A DNA stretch of 64,000 nucleotides from Exiguobacterium flavidum (GTDB lineage Bacteria; Bacillota; Bacilli; Exiguobacteriales; Exiguobacteriaceae), in NCBI RefSeq assembly GCF_003344535.1, contig NZ_QPKS01000003.1, forward strand, positions 62,001-126,000, written 5' to 3'. Below are positions 17,190-29,789 of the stretch, in pieces. A program made the position numbers and the translations under genes. The number at the start of each line of letters is the position of its first letter. Position 1 is the stretch's first letter. The notes under the pieces are model-generated. The model searched no databases. It saw only the letters and a program-made list of their open reading frames with translations, and had not been told where the DNA came from.

Positions 17190-18304
17190 CATGCGAAGCG
17201 GAAAGGATTCGTGTTCGCCGAGGAGGTCAGCAGCTCTACATCCTTGATTCTCGCTTCCGATAGGCGTCTTTCCATCTCCCGCTTGACTCCGTCCTTCATG
17301 ATGGATTCAACATGATGTCCAGGGTCGACGACGTTCAAAGCAAGTGCCATCGCATCGTGGGCGACATGGAAATAGAGGTCTCCCGTTACGAGAACGTCGG
17401 CTCCGGCGAACTTGGCTGCATTGATGTACTTGTTGCCATCACCGCCAAGCACCGCGACCTTTTCAACGAGTTCGTCCGGGTTCCCGACGAAACGTACCCC
17501 TTCGACGCCGAAAGTAGTCTTCACATAGTCAGCAAAGGCCCGCATCTGCATCGGCTCCCGCAACTTTCCGACGCGCCCGAGACCGAGTGCCGGTGCTTGA
17601 AGCTTCTCCTCGAACAGATCATAAGCGACCTCCTCGTAAGGATGGGCCTTTTTCATCGCACGGATGACGGATGCCTTCTCAAGCTCCGTCACGATCGTCT
17701 CGATCCGGACCTCATCGACCCGCTCGAGCTCGCCGATCGTCCCGATTGCAGGGGATGTTCCCGTTCCCGGTCTGAACTGACCGATTCCGCTCGTGTGGAA
17801 CTGGCATTCACTGTAGTCACCGATCGAGCCGGCTCCTGCACGTCCAAGCGCTTCCGCTACTTGTTCTGCATGTGTGGCCGGAACGAATACGATGAGTTTG
17901 TACAGTGTATTCTTGAATGTCGGCGTCAGCACCTTCACCTCGTGAAGACCAAGCGCTTCCGCCATCAAGTCATTCACTCCGCCTTCACATACGTCAAGAT
18001 TCGTGTGGGCGGCGTAGACTGCGATGTCGTGTTTGATGCATTTCATGACGATCCTGCCCGATGCCGTCGTATCCGTGACATGCCCGAGCCTGCTGAATAT
18101 CGGCGGATGATGGGCGATGATCAAGTCGATTTCTTTCTCGATCGCCTCATCTACGACCGTCTCAAGAACATCCAATGTGATCATGATGCGCTTTACTTCC
18201 TTGTTCAGCGACCCGATTTGCAGCCCGACCGGATCTCCCTCGAGTGCAAGCCGCTTAGGCGCGAATGATTCGAACAGTTCGATGACCCGTTGCCCGTTCG
18301 CCAT
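17189..18304 (-). CDS. Nif3-like dinuclear metal hexameric protein (YqfO)
   Basis: 371 residues of the Nif3/GTP-cyclohydrolase-type-2 family, in the long Bacillus form in which a PII-like domain (about 130-230) is inserted. Metal ligands are seen in IIAHHPPIFS, AAHTNLD and VTGDLYFHVAHDAM. The true substrate is not settled. It overlaps trmK by one base, the same order as yqfN-yqfO in B. subtilis. Confidence 0.9.
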   Translation of the reverse strand: MANGQRVIELFESFAPKRLALEGDPVGLQIGSLNKEVKRIMITLDVLETVVDEAIEKEIDLIIAHHPPIFSRLGHVTDTTASGRIVMKCIKHDIAVYAAHTNLDVCEGGVNDLMAEALGLHEVKVLTPTFKNTLYKLIVFVPATHAEQVAEALGRAGAGSIGDYSECQFHTSGIGQFRPGTGTSPAIGTIGELERVDEVRIETIVTELEKASVIRAMKKAHPYEEVAYDLFEEKLQAPALGLGRVGKLREPMQMRAFADYVKTTFGVEGVRFVGNPDELVEKVAVLGGDGNKYINAAKFAGADVLVTGDLYFHVAHDAMALALNVVDPGHHVESIMKDGVKREMERRLSEARIKDVELLTSSANTNPFRFA

Positions 18305-19020
18305 CAGGAAATCACCTCCATCATCTCGTCGATCACAGCCTGCATCGCCTGTATCTTCCGCTTCAGTTCCTCGCTGTCAGTACCCGCACGCATCTGGGCA
18401 AGGATGTACTCACGCTTGTGCAGCTCCTCCGTCCATTTCTTGATGAATGTCGGTGATTTCTCCCGCATCAGCTGCGGACCGTAGCGGAGCTCCTTTTGGC
18501 GCACACGCTCTTCTTCCGAGTACAGGATTTCCTCGCCCTTTTCCGCAACGAGCACCTCATAGATTTTCGCATTTTCTTCGACGATCGCCTCTGACAGTAA
18601 CTGATAGCCGTTCGAAAGCAGCCATACCCGGACATCGACGGCATCGACGTTCGGCTGAAGGATCAGCCGTTCATGTCCGTCGAGCTTTTCCTTCCCTTCT
18701 TCGAGGATCGTGGCGATCAACGTCCCGCCCATCCCTGCGATCGTGATCGCGTCAGCCTCTCCGCGTTCGAGGACGGAAAGTCCGCTTCCAAGCCGGACGT
18801 CGATTTCTTCTTCGAGGCCGACGAGCCGGACTTGTCCATCCGCCGCCTCCTTCGGACCTTGATTGACCTCTCCTGCGATCGCCCGCTTGATCAAGCCCTG
18901 TTGTATGCAATAGCACGGGACGAACGCGTGGTCGGAACCGATATCGGCCAGGACCGCCCCTTGCGGAATATAGGAGACGACCTTCTCCAGCCGTGTGTCT
19001 AACGTGACGTGTAATTGCAT
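18304..19020 (-). CDS. trmK: tRNA (adenine(22)-N1)-methyltransferase TrmK
   Basis: Methylates N1 of A22 in tRNAs using SAM. 238 residues: an N-terminal Rossmann domain with VLADIGSDHAFVPC, ITIAGMGGTLIATIL and LILQPNVDAVDVR, and a C-terminal helical coiled segment rich in Lys/Glu. The ATG at 19020 has AAAGG about 10 nt upstream; an ATG six bases earlier is too close to that site. It lies between cccA and the Nif3-like gene. Confidence 0.9.
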   Translation of the reverse strand: MQLHVTLDTRLEKVVSYIPQGAVLADIGSDHAFVPCYCIQQGLIKRAIAGEVNQGPKEAADGQVRLVGLEEEIDVRLGSGLSVLERGEADAITIAGMGGTLIATILEEGKEKLDGHERLILQPNVDAVDVRVWLLSNGYQLLSEAIVEENAKIYEVLVAEKGEEILYSEEERVRQKELRYGPQLMREKSPTFIKKWTEELHKREYILAQMRAGTDSEELKRKIQAMQAVIDEMMEVIS

Positions 19021-19073
19021 TTCCATCCAACCTTTCATAATAGCTCTACTTACTAAAAATAGCGGAAAATCAG

Positions 19074-19111
19074 AAAAAAAGAAACACCCGTCCAAGTCTC
19101 AGGACGAGTGT
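19074..19111 (-). terminator. Terminator of cccA
   Basis: Minus strand ACACTCGTCC and GGACGGGTGT pair with one wobble and are followed by TTTCTTTTTTT. Confidence 0.78.
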
Positions 19112-19120
19112 CGAGTTAGA

Positions 19121-19462
19121 TCATTTCTTTTCAGCGAGCCATTTCGCGAGAACGCCTGCTTCATCTTCGTTCGCGAGACCTGCTGGCATCGCGCCTTTAC
19201 CGTTGACGATGATGTTTTTGATGTCTTCTTCTTTCAGCTTAGCGCCGACTTTTGTCAAGTTCGGGCCAGCTCCGCCTTCGAGTTTACCACCGTGGCAGCC
19301 TGTGCAGCCTTTTGCTGCAAGCAATTCCTCGGGATTCAACTGCTCTGTAGCCGGTTTGTTTTTCGCTTGTTCGACTTGATTGACCCCAAAGTAAGACAAT
19401 GAGACCATCGCGATGATCGCGATGATTGCAATCGTCGCGAACGGTACTAGTGGATTGCGCAT
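19121..19462 (-). CDS. cccA: Membrane-anchored cytochrome c550
   Basis: 113 residues: an N-terminal membrane anchor (about 8-28), a polar linker, and a small c-type heme domain with the heme motif CTGCH and an axial methionine in GKGAMPAGL. Electron carrier on the outer face of the membrane. The ATG at 19462 has a GGGGGG site 9 nt upstream. Downstream of sigA, as cccA is in B. subtilis. Confidence 0.9.
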   Translation of the reverse strand: MRNPLVPFATIAIIAIIAMVSLSYFGVNQVEQAKNKPATEQLNPEELLAAKGCTGCHGGKLEGGAGPNLTKVGAKLKEEDIKNIIVNGKGAMPAGLANEDEAGVLAKWLAEKK

Positions 19463-19545
19463 TTTTGGTTTCCCCCCATATTCTTTACCCAATCATTAGG
19501 TTACTGAATGGTATTCCCCGTTACTATTCTACTGTAAAAAAAACA

Positions 19546-19584
19546 GAGAAGGAAGAAAAAACATCGAATTTTTTCTTCCTTCTC
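19546..19584 (-). terminator. Strong terminator after sigA
   Basis: A perfect 16-bp inverted repeat (arms GAGAAGGAAGAAAAAA and its complement) around a 7-base loop. It lies between the sigA stop and the cccA start and works as a terminator on either strand. Confidence 0.75.
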
Positions 19585-19617
19585 CCTCACTTTTCATATT
19601 TTCTTCACACTTTTATC

Positions 19618-20691
<1,074 letters not shown>

Positions 20692-20725
20692 CGAACCATA
20701 CACTCCTTCCACATCGTGCCGCAGG

Positions 20726-22501
20726 TCATCGACCCTTCAAGCGCCGTTTCCGCTCGATGATCGCCTGCATCAATTCCGCCTGTGCGCGGATATCTGTTTG
20801 CTGACGCAGCTGGACTTTTTCCTCGTCGAGCTGCTTTCTTCGTTCTTCGTTTAGAATCGCTTGAATGTAATGATCAAGCAGCTCAGGATCGTACTCAGGC
20901 ATCAGCATGAACTCGAGATCAGCAACGATTCGTTGTAATCCAGGATCATGAAGGACAGTCAGAAACCGGTCTGGATCTGCCTCAGCCCCACTGCCGTAAT
21001 ATTCATATAATTTTGCGGCGATCATCTGATGCGCCGGATCGTTGAATGCCACACCGAGTGCATCCCGGACCTCAAGCCCTACTTCTTCTGATCGAATCAT
21101 ATAAGCGAGCAAGAAGCGTTCCGCCCTCTTCCAGTTCGGGAAGGAACGTGTCTCCGGTTCAACAGCGGGTGTGAAGGAAGGTCTCTCCTTCACCGGCTTT
21201 CGAACGGTCTTGACTTGTGCCGTCAGGGCGTCCTTTGATAAACGGAATTCTTCCGCAAGTTTGCCAAGATACATCTCTTGGAGCAATGGATTCGCCGTAC
21301 GCCCGACTTCCTCAAGCATAGTTTCAATATATCGGAGCCGTTCTCCTTCTATTCGCAAATTTTTTCCTTGACGAAAATAGAAAGATTTAAATTCGAGACC
21401 TGAAATACGCTCTTCTTCGAGCATCCGAAGAAAGACTTCAGCGCCTTCTCGTCCAATCAGGGAATCAGGATCATCCCCCTCACCTAGCCGGACGACCGAA
21501 CAATCCACGGCCGCTTCCTCAAGGAGCCGAAGCGCCTTGACGGTTGCGGCCTGCCCAGCCTTGTCTCCGTCATAGCAGATGATGACTTCATCGACGATGC
21601 GGGCCAGATTGTCCGCGTGCCGGGCCGTCAATGCCGTACCGAGGGAAGCTACCGTATAGGGTATACCCGCTTGTGCGACGCGAACAACGTCTAAGTTCCC
21701 TTCGACGAGCACGACCTGCTTCGCCTTTCTCATCGCGCCGCGCGCTTGTGAGAATCCAAATAGCAGGTCACTTTTGTTGAAGAGCGGACTTTCGGATGTG
21801 TTGACGTATTTTGGATCACGGCCATCGATCGAACGGCCGGAGAAACCGACGACCGTCCCGTCACGATCGGCAATCGGGAAGACGACGCGCCCGTGGAAGC
21901 GGTCGCGGTAATCTCCTTCCCTGCCCTTCGTGATCAGGCCGCCTTCGACCATCTCTTCGAGGTCGAACCCCCTCCTCTCGAGGGAGTCGACAGTGAATCG
22001 CTCAAGATCCGGTGCATAGCCGAGTTTGAATGCCTTCATCGAAGCCTCCTCGATGCCCCGTCCCTCGAGATAGAGGCGTCCGGCCTCGCCGGCAGCCGTT
22101 TGAATCAGCACTTCATGATAGAGGTCCGAGACGATCCGGTGCGCCTCCCGCATGCGGCGTTTCTTCTCCTGTTCCGGCGTCGATTCCGTCTGATCAGACT
22201 GTTCGAGCTCAGGCAGCGTGACGCCTGAACGGTCGGCAAGTTTCGAGACGGCTTCTGGAAAGCTCATGCCCTCCGTCTCCATGACGAAGGTGATCGCGTT
22301 TCCACCTGCCCCACAACCGAAACAGTAATACATCCCCTTATCCGGCGAGACGGAGAAGGAAGGAGATTTTTCGGAGTGGAACGGACAAAGCCCTGAATAC
22401 CGATTCCCCTGTTTCTTCAGTTCTACTCGTTCCGATATCAATTCGACGATATCAGTCGACGTCCTGACCTGATCGACGAGTTCGTCCGGCAATCGCTTCA
22501 T
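20726..22501 (-). CDS. dnaG: DNA primase
   Basis: Makes RNA primers for replication. About 591 residues: the N-terminal CHC2 zinc finger ([11 protein letters not shown] and [12 protein letters not shown]), a Toprim core with [16 protein letters not shown] and [10 protein letters not shown], and a C-terminal helicase-binding region. Two ATGs lie nine bases apart (22510 and 22501); 22501 gives the better 8-nt spacing from AGGGGG. Start of the dnaG-sigA unit. Confidence 0.96.
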   Translation of the reverse strand: MKRLPDELVDQVRTSTDIVELISERVELKKQGNRYSGLCPFHSEKSPSFSVSPDKGMYYCFGCGAGGNAITFVMETEGMSFPEAVSKLADRSGVTLPELEQSDQTESTPEQEKKRRMREAHRIVSDLYHEVLIQTAAGEAGRLYLEGRGIEEASMKAFKLGYAPDLERFTVDSLERRGFDLEEMVEGGLITKGREGDYRDRFHGRVVFPIADRDGTVVGFSGRSIDGRDPKYVNTSESPLFNKSDLLFGFSQARGAMRKAKQVVLVEGNLDVVRVAQAGIPYTVASLGTALTARHADNLARIVDEVIICYDGDKAGQAATVKALRLLEEAAVDCSVVRLGEGDDPDSLIGREGAEVFLRMLEEERISGLEFKSFYFRQGKNLRIEGERLRYIETMLEEVGRTANPLLQEMYLGKLAEEFRLSKDALTAQVKTVRKPVKERPSFTPAVEPETRSFPNWKRAERFLLAYMIRSEEVGLEVRDALGVAFNDPAHQMIAAKLYEYYGSGAEADPDRFLTVLHDPGLQRIVADLEFMLMPEYDPELLDHYIQAILNEERRKQLDEEKVQLRQQTDIRAQAELMQAIIERKRRLKGR

Positions 22502-22549
22502 CCATTTCACCCCCTCGTTATCATCACTTTCTTATCTTTATACCCGCAA

Positions 22550-22579
22550 CGAAACGGAACGAATACTCGTTCCGTTTCG
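22550..22579. repeat. Perfect 13-bp inverted repeat between the PPDK regulator gene and dnaG
   Basis: Arms CGAAACGGAACGA and TCGTTCCGTTTCG around ATAC. On the minus strand it is not followed by a T-run, so it is a poor intrinsic terminator; it may be an operator or a 5' RNA hairpin of the dnaG transcript. Confidence 0.75.
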
Positions 22580-22635
22580 AAGAAAAACATCTGATGGCAT
22601 TCTTTCGCTACAATAGTATACTACACAATCACTGA

Positions 22636-23445
22636 CTACTCATGTGTTCTGCCTGAGATTCCTGTCAAAATCAAGTTGGCCGTCTCTTCGACCGCCTTAT
22701 TCGTGACGTCGATGACCTGGCATCCGATGCGTTCATACAGATTTCTCGCATATTCCAGTTCGCGATTGATCCTGTCCATCTGAGCATAAGCCGCTTCCGG
22801 CTTCAGTCCGAGCGAACGCAAACGTTCCATTCGGATATCGATCAATTTTTCCGGGGAAATAAGGAGACCGAAGCATTTCTCCGGCGGAATCTCGAACAGC
22901 TCCTGAGGTGGAATCGATTCCGGCACGAGCGGAACGTTCGCCACCTTGTACCGCTTCAACGCAAGGTACTGCGAAAGAGGGGTCTTAGACGTCCGCGACA
23001 CGCCGATCAGGACGATGTCTGCACGTTTTATGCCGCGCGGGTCCCGACCGTCATCGTACTTGACAGCGAACTCGACAGCCTCGATTTTGCGGAAGTACTC
23101 TTCGTCAAGCCGGTAGATGAGACCCGGTTCCTCTTTCGGCTGGAGTCCAAGACGTGTCTCCATCGAATCGAGCAACGGACCGAGGACATCGATCGCCTCG
23201 ACATGGTGTGCCCGTGCCGTCTCCTCGAGTACTTTGCGATGGACGGCGTGAACGATCGTATAGACGATCGTCGCACGCTCCTCCTTCGCATGGAGGACGA
23301 GATCGAAGATGACCTGTTCATCATCGACGAACGGGATCCGGACGGTCTCGAACGCCTGTTCAGGAAACTGGATGGCCGCTGCACGGACGACGAGTTCGCA
23401 CGTTTCTCCGACTGAATCACTGACCACGTATATTCGTTGTTTCAT
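22636..23445 (-). CDS. Pyruvate, phosphate dikinase regulatory protein (DUF299, YqfL)
   Basis: 269 residues of the kinase/pyrophosphorylase family that in other bacteria switches PPDK off and on by ADP-dependent threonine phosphorylation. The P-loop GVSRTSKT lies near residue 140 and SDSVGET near the start. The ATG at 23445 has AAGGGGG upstream. It is followed by dnaG and preceded by ccpN with a 13-base gap; in B. subtilis this protein modulates CcpN, so the pair is probably functional. Confidence 0.9.
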   Translation of the reverse strand: MKQRIYVVSDSVGETCELVVRAAAIQFPEQAFETVRIPFVDDEQVIFDLVLHAKEERATIVYTIVHAVHRKVLEETARAHHVEAIDVLGPLLDSMETRLGLQPKEEPGLIYRLDEEYFRKIEAVEFAVKYDDGRDPRGIKRADIVLIGVSRTSKTPLSQYLALKRYKVANVPLVPESIPPQELFEIPPEKCFGLLISPEKLIDIRMERLRSLGLKPEAAYAQMDRINRELEYARNLYERIGCQVIDVTNKAVEETANLILTGISGRTHE

Positions 23446-23458
23446 CGACAAATCCCCC

Positions 23459-24088
23459 TTAGATCTCTTCGTCTCGCGCCAAGGCGACAAGGACTTTCGT
23501 CATGTTCGTCTTCGTCATCCGGCCGACTACCTTCAATACGCCGTCGACTCGTTCGACGACGGGCATCGAATCGATTTGTTTCTCGATCAGCTTCATCCCG
23601 GCACCAATCAAAGTCTCCGATTTCTCACATACCGTGAGGTTCGGCATCCGTGTCATGATGATATTCACCGGAAGCGTATCGAGTTCCTGGTTGCCGATTG
23701 CGGCACGAAGAAAATCTTTGCGTGACAACACACCGACCAGTTCCTGATTGTCTCCGACTACGAACAGTGAGCCGACATCCTCCAAAAAAAGATGGACGAT
23801 GGCGTCATAGACTGTCATGCCTTCATGGATCACCTTCGCCGAGGACATGAACTCCCCGACGGTAAGCGAATCCAGTTTTTCATGCAGCATGGATGCATTT
23901 TTCTTGCCGACATACATATATCCGACGCGCGGTCGTGCTTCGAGCATTCCGGTCATCGTCAAAATCGACAAATCCGGGCGGAGCGTAGCACGCGTCAAGG
24001 ACAGCAGGTGAGCTATCTGCTCACCCGTGATCGGTCCATTTTCCTTGACGATCTGAAGTATCTTTTTTTGCCGTTCATTTAACTTCAT
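23459..24088 (-). CDS. ccpN: CcpN-type transcription repressor with CBS pair
   Basis: 209 residues: an N-terminal winged helix (about 1-60, ILQIVKENGPITGEQIAHLLSLTRATLRPDLSIL) then two CBS domains (about 75-205). In B. subtilis CcpN represses gluconeogenic genes (gapB, pckA) in response to ATP/ADP. Identification rests on domain order and on its position between glyS and the DUF299 gene, exactly as yqzB. Confidence 0.9.
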   Translation of the reverse strand: MKLNERQKKILQIVKENGPITGEQIAHLLSLTRATLRPDLSILTMTGMLEARPRVGYMYVGKKNASMLHEKLDSLTVGEFMSSAKVIHEGMTVYDAIVHLFLEDVGSLFVVGDNQELVGVLSRKDFLRAAIGNQELDTLPVNIIMTRMPNLTVCEKSETLIGAGMKLIEKQIDSMPVVERVDGVLKVVGRMTKTNMTKVLVALARDEEI

Positions 24089-24107
24089 CGGCTCATCAGT
24101 CCTTTTT

Positions 24108-26168
24108 TCACACTAGGGTCAGTGCATTGAATCGAGCGACTTGCTGGATAGCGTCCGCGAATCGTTTCATTTCGCTCAAGCGGTTCGAACGAATTTCCTC
24201 GTCCTCAGCCATGACCATCGTCCCGTCGAAGTAAGCAGTGATATGCGGGACTGTCGCTTCGAGCGCTGCCATCGCAGCACGATAATCCGCCTTCTCGATC
24301 GCAGCCTCGACCAGCGGGATGGCACGTTCGATTTCCGAGTGGAGCGAACGCTCCGCCTCGTTCTCGAACAGGCTGGCATCGATCGCCTCGACCTTGTCCG
24401 CCTTCTTCGAGATATTCAGAACACGGCTTAGCTGTTCGACCGTGGTTTTGAAAGTAGACTCCTTAGCCGACTCCTCGAGCATCGAAGCCCGGTCCTCGAC
24501 CGCTCCGACTGGCAGGTTCGTCGAGAGTGCTGCCTCGACGATGTCATGTCGGTGTCCAGCTTCAGAAAGACGGAACTTCAGACGCGTCCCGAAGAATTCA
24601 CGGAGCGAGTCGATCAGCGTTTCAGCATCCGCGCTGTAAAGCCCTTCTTCAAGCTGTGTCTCAACGACGAAACGAATCAACTCGTCGAGCGTCATCGCAA
24701 CATTCCGTTCCGACAGGATCTGTACGATTCCTTGCGCCTGGCGACGAAGGGCGTATGGATCCGCCGATCCGCTCGGCACCATTCCGACGCCGAAGAACCC
24801 AGCCACAGAATCCAGTTTGTCGAGGACGGCCAGGAGTGTCCCTGTCGCCGTTCTTGGACTTTCGTCGCCGGCGAAGCGCGGCATGTAGTGCTCACGGATC
24901 GCAGCAGCGACTTCCGGATCCTCCTGTTTCATCATCGCGTAACGTTCCCCCATCAAACCTTGCAGTTCCGTGAACTCGTACACCATCTGACTGACGAGGT
25001 CGAACTTATAGATCGCGCCTGCCCGGTCGACCTTCGACTGATCTGCGCCGAATCGGTCCGAGAGCGAGAGCGCCATCTTACGGACGCGTCGTACTTTCTC
25101 CCCTGTCGTCCCGAGCTTTTCATGGAAGACGATTTTATCGAGGCGCTTCGCCTGCGCATCGATGTCCGCCTTCTTGTCTTCTTCATAGAAGAACTGGGCG
25201 TCAGCGAGGCGTGCGCGAATCACCTTCTCGTTACCACGCGCTACGTTGTCGAGATGGTCAGCATTCCCGTTCCGGACCGTGACGAAGTACTGGAGCAGCT
25301 TTCCATCCTTTTTGACAGGGAAGTAACGCTGGTGTTCCTTCATCGTCGTGATGAGGACTTCTTCCGGCAACTCAAGATATGCAGGATCGAATCCGCCGAA
25401 CAGGGCTGTCGGATATTCGACGAGATTCGTGACTTCTTCGAGCAACTCAGCGTCGATCGGGACCGTGAATCCTTCTTTTTCAGCAAGCTCACCGATTTGG
25501 CGCTCGATCAACTCGCGGCGCTCGCTGTAGCTCGCGATGACGTGCTCGCCCGCGAGTGCTTCAGCGTATGCGTTCGGGCGAAGAATCGTGATTTCCTGAC
25601 CGAGGAAGCGGTGTCCGCGCGTCGTCCGGCCCGTCTCGACGCCGGCGACAGAAAACGGGATGACCTGATCATCAAGCAAGGCGATCAACCAGCGGATCGG
25701 ACGCATGTAACGAAGCGCTCCTGTGCTCCAGCGCATGTTTTTCGGGAATGTCATCCCTTCGACGACCTGCTTGAGTCCGCCGAGCAGCGACGCCGTCTCT
25801 TTCCCTTCTTCCTTGCGTGTCGCGTAGACGTATTCGACACCTTTCTCTTCAGCGAAGAAGAGGTCATCGGCCGTAAGACCCTTGCCGCGCGCAAAGCCTT
25901 CTGCCGCCTTCGTCCAGTTGCCTTCCGCGTCGACAGCGATTTTCTTAGCCGGTCCTTTGAGTGTCTCCTCGAGGTCCGACTGCCGCTCCGACATTCCGTT
26001 GACGAGAACCGCAAGGCGGCGAGGCGTCGAGAACGTCTCAACGTTTTCGAACGTGATACGTGCATCGTTCAGGTAGTTCTCGACACGGTCCTTCAATTGT
26101 GCTTCTGACTGGAGGACGAACCGGGCAGGCATTTCCTCCAAACCGATTTCAAGTAGCAATTCATGCAT
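24108..26168 (-). CDS. glyS: Glycyl-tRNA synthetase beta subunit
   Basis: 686 residues, normal for the bacterial alpha2beta2 enzyme. Starts [18 protein letters not shown] and contains [20 protein letters not shown] and the C-terminal anticodon-binding DALR-like region. The ATG at 26168 has a CAGGTGA site upstream and overlaps the glyQ stop by eight bases. Co-transcribed with glyQ behind the T-box. Confidence 0.96.
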   Translation of the reverse strand: MHELLLEIGLEEMPARFVLQSEAQLKDRVENYLNDARITFENVETFSTPRRLAVLVNGMSERQSDLEETLKGPAKKIAVDAEGNWTKAAEGFARGKGLTADDLFFAEEKGVEYVYATRKEEGKETASLLGGLKQVVEGMTFPKNMRWSTGALRYMRPIRWLIALLDDQVIPFSVAGVETGRTTRGHRFLGQEITILRPNAYAEALAGEHVIASYSERRELIERQIGELAEKEGFTVPIDAELLEEVTNLVEYPTALFGGFDPAYLELPEEVLITTMKEHQRYFPVKKDGKLLQYFVTVRNGNADHLDNVARGNEKVIRARLADAQFFYEEDKKADIDAQAKRLDKIVFHEKLGTTGEKVRRVRKMALSLSDRFGADQSKVDRAGAIYKFDLVSQMVYEFTELQGLMGERYAMMKQEDPEVAAAIREHYMPRFAGDESPRTATGTLLAVLDKLDSVAGFFGVGMVPSGSADPYALRRQAQGIVQILSERNVAMTLDELIRFVVETQLEEGLYSADAETLIDSLREFFGTRLKFRLSEAGHRHDIVEAALSTNLPVGAVEDRASMLEESAKESTFKTTVEQLSRVLNISKKADKVEAIDASLFENEAERSLHSEIERAIPLVEAAIEKADYRAAMAALEATVPHITAYFDGTMVMAEDEEIRSNRLSEMKRFADAIQQVARFNALTLV

Positions 26169-27057
26169 GTGATTCACCTGCTTCCGATTTGATGAGTGGG
26201 AAGCCGAGGCGTTCCCGTTCTTCGATGAAGGCTTGCGCACAGCGGCGCGACATGTTGCGGACACGATGAATGAATCCTGTCCGTTCCGTCACCGAGATCG
26301 CCCCCTTCGCATCGAGGAGGTTGAATGTATGCGAGCATTTGAGGATATAGTCGTAAGCCGGGAAGACGAGATTCTCTTCGAGCGCACGGTTCGCTTCCTT
26401 CTCGTACTGATCGAACAGCGTAAACAGCAAATCGACGTCAGATGTCTCGAACGTATACTTCGAATGTTCATACTCCGGCTGATAGAAGATATCACCGTAT
26501 TTGAATCCGTCCGTCCAGACGAGGTCGAAGACGCTCTCGACGTCCTGGATGTACGAGGCGAGGCGCTCGATGCCGTATGTGATCTCGACGGCGATCGGGC
26601 TGCACTCGATTCCTCCGACTTGCTGGAAGTATGTGAATTGCGTGATTTCCATCCCGTTCAACCAGACTTCCCATCCGAGGCCGGCTGCCCCGAACGTCGG
26701 ATTCTCCCAGTTGTCCTCGACGAAGCGGATGTCGTGCTCAAGCGGATTGATGCCGAGCAGCTCAAGACTTTTCAGGTAGAGTTCCTGGATGTTGTCAGGT
26801 GACGGCTTCATGATCACCTGGAATTGGTGGTGTTGATAAAGACGGTTCGGGTTTTCTCCGTATCGACCATCGGCCGGACGGCGCGACGGCTCCGTGTAGC
26901 AGACGTTCCATGGCTCCGGTCCAAGGCTTCGAAGGAATGTCATCGGATTCATCGTCCCGGCGCCCTTCTCTACGTCATACGCTTGCATCGTCAAACAGCC
27001 TTGTTCGGCCCAAAATTTTTGCAGTGTCAAGATCATCTCTTGGACAGTCATCTTCAA
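26161..27057 (-). CDS. glyQ: Glycyl-tRNA synthetase alpha subunit, TTG start
   Basis: 298 residues, the class II catalytic subunit. Visible motifs are [49 protein letters not shown] and FTYFQQVGG. The start is set by the ribosome site: GGAGG, 7 nt, then TTG AAG ATG at 27057. An in-frame ATG at 27072 contains part of the GGAGG itself, and the ATG at 27051 is 13 nt away. Expression is controlled by the upstream T-box. Confidence 0.93.
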   Translation of the reverse strand: MKMTVQEMILTLQKFWAEQGCLTMQAYDVEKGAGTMNPMTFLRSLGPEPWNVCYTEPSRRPADGRYGENPNRLYQHHQFQVIMKPSPDNIQELYLKSLELLGINPLEHDIRFVEDNWENPTFGAAGLGWEVWLNGMEITQFTYFQQVGGIECSPIAVEITYGIERLASYIQDVESVFDLVWTDGFKYGDIFYQPEYEHSKYTFETSDVDLLFTLFDQYEKEANRALEENLVFPAYDYILKCSHTFNLLDAKGAISVTERTGFIHRVRNMSRRCAQAFIEERERLGFPLIKSEAGESHA

Positions 27058-27083
27058 AGGGTCCACCTCCATTTTTTTCGCGG

Positions 27084-27312
27084 AACGCAAAAACGCCCCT
27101 ATGCACAACTCCGTTGTACATAGGGACGAGACTAGCCCGCGGTTCCACCCTACTTGCATGCAACGCATGCCACTCTTTCTTTGCGGAACGCTCAAAAATG
27201 CCTTTCCCATCCTGTCCCTTCCCGGCTCACACTGTCCCGGGATCGCTTGAAGAAACTTCAGATGGTACTCCTTTTTCTCAACGCGTTCACTATACATTTA
27301 TACTATCGTCTA
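27084..27312 (-). promoter_or_regulatory. T-box: Glycine T-box riboswitch upstream of glyQS
   Basis: The minus-strand leader holds the T-box sequence AGGGTGGAACCGCGGG (27136-27151), a terminator (CCCTATGTACAAC / GTTGTGCATAGGG then TTTTT, 27089-27125), and a stem I closed by GAACGC/GCGTTC. On the 3' side of stem I the specifier is GGC, a glycine codon, at 27200-27202 in AAAGGCATTT. Uncharged tRNA-Gly would stabilise the antiterminator. Confidence 0.95.
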
Positions 27313-27314
27313 CA

Positions 27315-27344
27315 ATTCTACCGAACGTCGGAATGGATTGTCAA
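27315..27344 (-). promoter_or_regulatory. Promoter of the glyQS T-box leader
   Basis: Minus strand: a perfect TTGACA (27339-27344), 18 bases, TAGAAT (27315-27320). The -35 overlaps the recO stop codon, so glyQS can be transcribed independently of recO. Confidence 0.85.
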
Positions 27345-28090
27345 TCCGTCCCGAGATCGCGCATCTGGTCGAGCACACGTTTTGAACGAAGACGAAGACC
27401 GCTGTATCGTTCCATATAGGCATCCATCAGCTGGCGAAGCAGACGCTTCGTTTCCGGTTTGATCGTCACCGTTCCGAGTCGGGAGAAATCGTAGACCGAA
27501 AATACGTAAAGCATCTTCGCGACTGATTCGCTCAAGAAGACCGACTGATCGTCCTCGTGCCGATGTCTTCGGCAAAGCAGGCCGCCGTGGGCGAGCGAAA
27601 AAGCGAAAGGAGGTTCCGTACCGCCGCAAATCGTACAACCGTTCAAATGAGGAGCGATGCCGAGATGCCTGAGCAGGCGAAGCTCGATGATCAATGCGAC
27701 GACGTCCGGGTCAAGTCCTTCGTCCATCGCATTCAGCCCCTCGATGAAAAGGTCGTACAGCGCAGGGTGAGGCACGCGTTCGTCGAGCGCACGGTCTGCC
27801 AGCTCAAGGAGGTACATCGCGTATGACATCAGAAGGACATCTCGGCGTATATGTGAGAATCCCGTGATGATGTCCGCTGATTTCAACTGCCCGAGCCCAC
27901 GTGCGCGCGGGTAGACGAAGACGCCTTGGACGAACGGCTGGCTCGCCGCATTGAATCGACTTCCGGGCTTTTTCGCACCGCGGGCCATCAGGCCGACCTT
28001 CCCGAAGTCCCGCGTGAACACCGTGACGATTTTATTCGATTCGCCGTAAGCGACCGTTCGCAAGACGAGTCCTTCCGCTTTATCGATCAT
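27341..28090 (-). CDS. recO: DNA repair protein RecO
   Basis: Loads RecA with RecF/RecR in single-strand gap repair. 249 residues: an N-terminal OB fold (AEGLVLRTVAYGESNKIVTVFTRDFGKVGLMARGAKK) and a C-terminal domain with a zinc site, CTICGG and CRRHRH. It begins three bases after the era stop. Confidence 0.95.
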   Translation of the reverse strand: MIDKAEGLVLRTVAYGESNKIVTVFTRDFGKVGLMARGAKKPGSRFNAASQPFVQGVFVYPRARGLGQLKSADIITGFSHIRRDVLLMSYAMYLLELADRALDERVPHPALYDLFIEGLNAMDEGLDPDVVALIIELRLLRHLGIAPHLNGCTICGGTEPPFAFSLAHGGLLCRRHRHEDDQSVFLSESVAKMLYVFSVYDFSRLGTVTIKPETKRLLRQLMDAYMERYSGLRLRSKRVLDQMRDLGTD

Positions 28091-28093
28091 CGC

Positions 28094-29438
<1,345 letters not shown>

Positions 29439-29789
29439 CTATTGTACCAAATGCGGAACGAATATGCATATAGCAATCAGCACAGATGTAAACGCCATCA
29501 CGAGCACAGCTCCGCTTGCGATATCCTTTGCCGCCTTCGCGAGCGGATGCCATTCCTCCGTGACGAGATCGACCGTCCGCTCGAACGCCGTATTGAACAA
29601 CTCAGCCGTGATGACAAGTCCATTCATCAGGAGGATGATAGCCCGCTCAGCGCCGGTCAGCGGAAAGACGAAGGTCGCTAAGGTGACGAGGAGTGCGATC
29701 GCGAAATGGACTTTCATATGTCGCTCTTCCTTGACCGCCTGCCTGATTCCTGACCAGGCGTGCCGAAATGGCAAGAACCACTTTCTCAC
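29439..29789 (-). CDS. dgkA: Undecaprenol / diacylglycerol kinase
   Basis: 116-residue membrane protein with three helices and the DgkA signature FNTAFERTVDLVTEEWHPLAKAAKDIASGAVL. In Bacillota this protein phosphorylates undecaprenol, recycling the carrier for wall polymers. GTG start overlapping the ybeY stop. Confidence 0.92.
   Translation of the reverse strand: MRKWFLPFRHAWSGIRQAVKEERHMKVHFAIALLVTLATFVFPLTGAERAIILLMNGLVITAELFNTAFERTVDLVTEEWHPLAKAAKDIASGAVLVMAFTSVLIAICIFVPHLVQ

Noticed and set aside
24546-26108. 520-codon plus-strand frame opposite glyS
   Set aside because: Complement of glyS, rich in Arg/Asp/Phe as expected of an antisense frame; no start signals.
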